Part shown: piece by piece, positions 16,867 to 19,408 of the stretch | How positions within the stretch are numbered: position 1 is the stretch's first letter | How the letters are laid out: each line of letters begins with the position of its first letter | Origin: JALQUL01 sp040382935 | Lineage (GTDB): Bacteria > Pseudomonadota > Gammaproteobacteria > Burkholderiales > Burkholderiaceae_C | NCBI GenBank assembly: GCA_040382935.1 | Contig: JBEIEP010000048.1 | Coordinates: forward strand, 1-19,408 | Direction of reading: 5' to 3' | DNA length: 19,408 nt | The notes under the pieces: model-generated | Databases searched by the model: none | Seen by the model: the letters and a program-made list of their open reading frames with translations, nothing else | Told to the model about the DNA's origin: nothing | Program-made: the position numbers and the translations under genes

Positions 16867-16872
16867 ATTATA
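16867..16872 (-). promoter_or_regulatory. Candidate -10 (TATAAT) for the RfaH-like gene
   Basis: A perfect TATAAT on the minus strand ends 9 bp before the start codon at 16858. With the usual 6-8 bp to the start site, transcription would begin about 2 nt before the ATG, giving a leaderless or near-leaderless mRNA. No good -35 is present, and a second CATAAT lies 7 bp further upstream. Confidence 0.35.
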
Positions 16873-16951
16873 AATTATGTCCAGGCACTCACGGCACGTA
16901 ATTGCAGTCACTTACTGCGCCTTTTAAGATACATCTTCGGCTCTTATCTCC

Positions 16952-17725
16952 ATGCTCTTTATCGCCTCCAAGCTCCTGCAAGCCATCACGCAGCCTTTGT
17001 TTTGGTTGGTGTTGTGGTGGGCTGTGGCGTTGCTGATCTTGAGTTTGAGCCAGCGTTGGCACCGAACGGCTCTGACCATGATGTGGATAGGTTTGGCCAT
17101 GCTGGTGCTGTTGGGGTTTAGAGCCCTACCTGACGCTTTGTTGCGCCCGTTAGAAAATCAGTACCCCGTTCCCCCCGCTAAAGAGGTCAGCCGCCATGTG
17201 GGCATGATTGTGTTGGGTGGTGCAACACAGCACCCCAGTGTGTTTACTGCACGGGGTGAGGTTCCACTGGGCGAGTCGGCCGAGCGCATGAGCACGCCTG
17301 TGGGGTTGATGCTGCAACACCCTCATTTGAAGCTGGTGTTTTCTGGTGGAGAAGGGCGCTTGCTGACCACGGGCACTACCGAGGCTGAACTGGCTCAGAT
17401 CTTTTATCCAGCGCAGGGTGTGGACATGAGTCGAGTTACGCTCGAGGGTGGGTCACGAAACACACGAGAAAACGCCCAGCAAGTGGCAAAGCTTTTAGCC
17501 GATCGCTGCCAAGAGCCGTGGCTGTTGGTGACATCGGCCTGGCACATGCCGCGCAGCATGGCCGAGTTTGAAGCGGTGGGCTGCAAAGTCACGGCCTACC
17601 CAGTGGATTTTTGGACTGGGCATAACACTTCGCTGACCGAATATTCATTGGCCCACAGTCTTGTGCGTTGGCAGGCAGCGCTGCATGAGTGGTTAGGGAT
17701 ATGGGTGTATCGAGTCACTCGTTAA
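16952..17725 (+). CDS. ElyC/YdcF-family (DUF218) envelope biogenesis protein
   Basis: The 257-aa protein has two N-terminal transmembrane helices (about 12-32 and 41-58) followed by a DUF218 domain. Motifs include MIVLGGATQ (85-93), LVFSGGEG (128-135), EGGSRNTRENAQQV (165-178) and LLVTSAWHMPRSM (191-203), the standard YdcF/SanA/ElyC signature. Its layout and the LLRPLENQYP segment after TM2 resemble E. coli ElyC, which affects peptidoglycan assembly and undecaprenyl-phosphate use. In this context it may balance lipid-carrier supply for the polysaccharide, together with the UppS homologue; that link is inferred. It is divergent from the RfaH-like gene with 93 bp between them. Confidence 0.88.
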   Translation: MLFIASKLLQAITQPLFWLVLWWAVALLILSLSQRWHRTALTMMWIGLAMLVLLGFRALPDALLRPLENQYPVPPAKEVSRHVGMIVLGGATQHPSVFTARGEVPLGESAERMSTPVGLMLQHPHLKLVFSGGEGRLLTTGTTEAELAQIFYPAQGVDMSRVTLEGGSRNTRENAQQVAKLLADRCQEPWLLVTSAWHMPRSMAEFEAVGCKVTAYPVDFWTGHNTSLTEYSLAHSLVRWQAALHEWLGIWVYRVTR

Positions 17726-17919
17726 AGCCCCACGACCCCAAGAAGTCCTCAAGGTTTACCTGCGCTAATCCTATCCTGGCTCTGCGCCACACAGTTGCGG
17801 CGCTTGCTGCAGTGCCTTGTCCACGCTCACAGTGTTGCTCACCAGCTCAAACTGCGCCATGCACAGTGTCTAAAGGTTTGAGGACATGATGGCATGGCGA
17901 CATTTTTGGAGCCTTAAAG
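17726..17919. other. Intergenic sequence after the ElyC-like gene, no gene seen
   Basis: About 190 bp follow the ElyC-like gene before the small reading frame at 17920. No promoter or terminator is clear. A 29-codon minus-strand frame at 17771-17860 looks protein-like but lacks a ribosome binding site. Confidence 0.5.
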
Positions 17920-17949
17920 GTGATTGAGCGTAAGTCCCTTATCACCTTT
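17916..17949 (+). promoter_or_regulatory. Inverted repeat covering the GTG start of the small basic protein
   Basis: AAAGGTGAT (17916-17924) is a perfect 9-bp inverted match of ATCACCTTT (17941-17949) with a 16-nt loop. The left arm contains the GTG start codon at 17920-17922, so the folded mRNA would hide initiation. It is not followed by a T-tract, so it is not a terminator. The left repeat copy at 5181 does not have this hairpin. Confidence 0.4.
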
Positions 17950-18087
17950 CATAATGCACTGGTGACAGCACGTAAAAGCATTCAGCCAGTGCGCAAGAAA
18001 AGACCCATGCGTGTGACTGTTGTCAAAACCAAATGGAGCACACGGAGGGCATGCGCTGTGTCCGCCCAACGGGGGCCTGTGCTGTGA
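17920..18087 (+). CDS. Small basic protein (55 aa), best copy of a repeated small gene
   Basis: GTG 17920 follows GGAG (17908-17911) with an 8-nt spacer. The 55-aa product is strongly basic, with VRKKRPMRVTVVKTKWS in the middle and one cysteine. The frame is conserved in the copy at 5181-5339: from VKTKW through SAQ the amino acids are identical while six third-position bases differ. I recognise no family. It is too small for a standard DNA-binding domain call, but its charge suggests nucleic-acid or membrane binding. A palindrome GTTACATTATGTAAC lies 9 bp past its stop, followed by the paired CGTGTAAT motif and the broken tRNA-Asn. An accessory recombination protein or a small toxin is possible; neither is demonstrated. 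Confidence 0.5.
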   Translation: MIERKSLITFHNALVTARKSIQPVRKKRPMRVTVVKTKWSTRRACAVSAQRGPVL

Positions 18088-18253
18088 GGGAAGCGAGTTA
18101 CATTATGTAACTGAGCAAAAGTAGCTAGCGGCAGGCCAATTATTCGTGTAATGACCGTGTAATTGATATTTTAGGGCAAAAAGGTGATGCAAGTCGTTGA
18201 TTTAAAACGACATTTTCGTAGTAAAAATGGGGATATGACTGATGCCGCGGACT
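17965..18253 (+). repeat. Right copy of the direct repeat flanking the polysaccharide module
   Basis: This matches 5220-5458 in the same orientation through the small gene's end, the palindrome region, the CTAGC..GGCAGG segment, the GATATTTT..GG.CAAAAAGG segment and the final TGCCGCGGACT. It carries two additions absent from the left copy: the paired CGTGTAAT block (18141-18164) and about 55 bp around the GTCGTT hairpin (18193-18211). Both additions resemble sequence between the integrase and the intact tRNA-Asn (4695-4758). It ends directly against the broken tRNA-Asn. Confidence 0.7.
18097..18164. promoter_or_regulatory. Palindrome plus paired CGTGTAAT block, candidate att arm sites
   Basis: GTTACATTATGTAAC (18097-18111) is followed 29 bp later by a 24-bp block (18141-18164) with two CGTGTAAT repeats, identical at 23 of 24 positions to 4695-4718 beside the integrase. 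Sharing of this block between the integrase flank and the far side of the polysaccharide module suggests both are recombination arms of the same type of element. Confidence 0.42.
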
Positions 18254-18290
18254 TAACAGTCCGGCGCTCTACCGACTGAGCTATTGAGGA
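18243..18290 (-). pseudogene. Truncated tRNA-Asn copy (5' half and anticodon only)
   Basis: On the minus strand, 18290 down to 18254 repeats the first 37 or so bases of tRNA-Asn with one change (TCCTCAA instead of TCCTCGA in the acceptor stem), through the D-arm and the CTGTTAA anticodon loop. After an extra G, TCCGCGG resembles the 3' side of the anticodon stem, and then all tRNA similarity is lost: no T-arm, no acceptor 3' strand, no CCA. It cannot give a functional tRNA. It lies 11 bp past the thiE stop with its own TATAAT, so it probably marks the original tRNA-Asn locus, broken by insertion or rearrangement. Confidence 0.88.
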
Positions 18291-18300
18291 ACAGCTTTGG

Positions 18301-18306
18301 ATTATA
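18301..18306 (-). promoter_or_regulatory. -10 element (TATAAT) upstream of the broken tRNA-Asn
   Basis: A perfect TATAAT on the minus strand overlaps the TAA stop of thiE and lies 10 bp before the 5' end of the truncated tRNA, a normal distance for a tRNA promoter. The -35 region is poor. This suggests the locus once expressed tRNA-Asn and may still make a short readthrough RNA into the repeat. Confidence 0.5.
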
Positions 18307-19264
18307 GGATGGTTTTTGGGGCGTTTTGAGAGGGCTGCTCAGTTTTTTGCAAATTTTCGATCAGGTGTTTCAAACCCTTGGCCGTCTGTTCAGGATGGCT
18401 GGCACCGGTGATGGCGCGCACCACCGCGATCGAGCCCACACCGCTTTGCATGACAGACGGTATGCGCTCTTCGTCGATGCCGCCAATGGCCACCAGAGGG
18501 TGGTGGCGCATCAGTGCGGCGTAGGCGTTCAGGCGCGACAGGCCTTGGGGCGCTGTGGCCATGCGTTTGAGGGTGGTCGGAAAAATTGCACCCAACGCTA
18601 AATAGCTGGGGCTGGCGGCATCGGCGCGCAGCATTTCTGCATAGCCGTGGGTGCTCAGGCCCAGCCGTAAACCTGCCAGTCGCAGCTGTTCCAAGGGTGC
18701 GTCTTGCATGTCCTCTTGACCCAGATGCACGCCGTAGGCGCCTTCTTCGATGGCGATTTGCCAGTGGTCGTTGATGAACAGCAAGCTGTCGGTGCCGCGC
18801 ACGGCTTGAACCGCCAGCCTGACTTGTTGGCGGATGGCATCGGGGTCTTCGGATTTGAAGCGCAACTGAAGCGTCTGGACCCCGGCTTGCGCCATGCGGC
18901 CCACCCACTGCGCATCGGGCAGCACCGCATACAGGCCAAGAAGGCGTGGGCAGGGCTCAAAGGCTTTGTCTCTGGGGCCTGTCGAGAGGCCAAAGTCTTG
19001 CGGGTCGGTGGGCCAATGGCTGATTGAAAACTGGCCGGTGCGCTGGCTTTGCCTGCGCCATGCCTGCGCCACACACTGGGCGTCATGTTCCAAAAAGCCG
19101 AGCCGGCGGCACGCTTGCAAGACCCCAGCGTGTTCTGCATCCAAGCCGGCCGCGCGGTCTTGGGTGCTCAGATCGTCTGTGCGGGGCTCGCCCGCGAGCA
19201 TCCCGGCGTGTGTTTGGACCAAGGCCTGTGCAATGCCCTCGGTGGTGGCCAAGGCTGCGATCAT
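18302..19264 (-). CDS. thiE: Thiamine-phosphate synthase with N-terminal extension
   Basis: ThiE joins the pyrimidine (HMP-PP) and thiazole phosphate halves of thiamin. ATG 19264 is chosen because it overlaps the thiG stop as ATGA; an upstream TTG is less likely. Of 320 aa, the TIM-barrel enzyme starts near residue 107 (LLGLYAVLPDAQWVGRMAQ). It shows LQLRFKS (132-138), INDHWQIAIEEGAYGVHLGQED (in two parts, 164-176 and 177-185) and the phosphate-binding IGGIDEERIPSVMQSGVGSIA (AIGGID at 259-264, SGVGSIAVVRAI at 274-285). Family members are usually about 210 aa, so the first ~105 residues are an extra domain, helical and with WRRQSQRTG, of a kind I recall from Burkholderiales ThiE. It is co-transcribed with thiG. 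Confidence 0.92.
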   Translation of the reverse strand: MIAALATTEGIAQALVQTHAGMLAGEPRTDDLSTQDRAAGLDAEHAGVLQACRRLGFLEHDAQCVAQAWRRQSQRTGQFSISHWPTDPQDFGLSTGPRDKAFEPCPRLLGLYAVLPDAQWVGRMAQAGVQTLQLRFKSEDPDAIRQQVRLAVQAVRGTDSLLFINDHWQIAIEEGAYGVHLGQEDMQDAPLEQLRLAGLRLGLSTHGYAEMLRADAASPSYLALGAIFPTTLKRMATAPQGLSRLNAYAALMRHHPLVAIGGIDEERIPSVMQSGVGSIAVVRAITGASHPEQTAKGLKHLIENLQKTEQPSQNAPKTIL

Positions 19265-19408
19265 GCTTGGTGCCAAAAAGGGGTACCGAGCACCGGGGTG
19301 CTGGGCTGGGCATTGTCTTGGGCTTGCATGGCGCCCGACAAAAAGGCGGTGCGGCCTGCCACTACGGCGTTGGCAAAAGCCTGAGCCATGCGCACCGGGT
19401 CTTGCGCC
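19261..19408 (-). CDS. thiG: Thiazole synthase ThiG, C-terminal end (cut by window edge)
   Basis: The last 48 codons of a minus-strand gene run to TGA 19261-19263. The fragment contains DPVRMAQAFANAVVAGRTAF followed by LSG, which matches the C-terminal helix of ThiG (family pattern DPV.MA.AF..AV.AGR.AYL.G), then a short Ala/Pro/Gln-rich tail ending FWHQA. ThiG makes the thiazole phosphate ring that ThiE then joins to the pyrimidine. The stop overlaps the thiE start (ATGA), so the two are translationally coupled. Identification rests on this short piece plus the adjacent thiE. Confidence 0.82.
   Translation of the reverse strand, partial: AQDPVRMAQAFANAVVAGRTAFLSGAMQAQDNAQPSTPVLGTPFWHQA

Noticed and set aside
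17771..17860. 29-codon minus-strand frame with protein-like composition after the ElyC-like gene
   Set aside because: No ribosome binding site, a stop just upstream, and no recognisable family; it could be a gene remnant but cannot be supported.

Overview
The window looks like a betaproteobacterial chromosome, most likely Burkholderiales (Comamonadaceae-like). This is inferred from moderately high GC, the encoded-CCA tRNA-Asn(GTT), thiG-thiE coupling with an N-terminally extended ThiE, and the protein style; no database search was possible.

Layout, left to right. (1) Positions 1-4650 are the end of an integrated element. A four-gene plus-strand cassette of unknown proteins (109-2714), two of which look like tandem paralogues, converges on a minus-strand pair: an unknown 159-aa protein and a tyrosine recombinase. 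The recombinase gene lies next to the 3' end of an intact tRNA-Asn gene (4769-4844, minus), the usual position for an element integrated at a tRNA. (2) Positions 4845-5797 have no conventional gene. They hold two related very small reading frames, a diverged repeat, and a cluster of TGTAA-type motifs. (3) Positions 5798-17725 form an exopolysaccharide/capsule export module. It contains a cis-prenyltransferase (UppS type); a minus-strand run of multi-SLBB export protein, Wzz-type co-polymerase, Tat-type lipoprotein, YjbH/GfcD-like protein and GlcNAc-transferase-like glycosyltransferase; a WecA/MraY-family sugar-phosphate transferase; an RfaH-like NusG paralogue; and an ElyC/YdcF-family envelope protein. 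(4) Positions 17726-18253 hold a second copy of the repeat, including a plausible 55-aa basic protein gene with a good ribosome binding site. (5) A broken tRNA-Asn copy (5' half only) lies at 18243-18290, directly downstream of thiE. (6) thiE and the end of thiG, ordinary thiamin biosynthesis genes, close the window.

Working model (inference). The polysaccharide module is an insertion at, or duplication around, a tRNA-Asn locus. The thi operon followed by tRNA-Asn would be the native arrangement. Its tRNA is now broken at 18243, an intact tRNA lies 13.4 kb away beside an integrase, and a directly repeated sequence of about 200 bp lies on both sides of the module. Functionally, UppS would supply the lipid carrier, the WecA-like enzyme would start the repeat unit, Wzz, the SLBB protein and the YjbH-like protein would control length and export, and the RfaH-like factor would help transcription through the long operon, which contains an intrinsic terminator. 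No flippase, polymerase or main set of glycosyltransferases is present, so the rest of the pathway must be elsewhere.

The least expected item is the small repeated reading frame (5077-5184, 5181-5339, 17920-18087). In two copies, all six differences within an 11-codon stretch are silent third-position changes, which points to a small protein family of unknown function tied to this tRNA/island junction.
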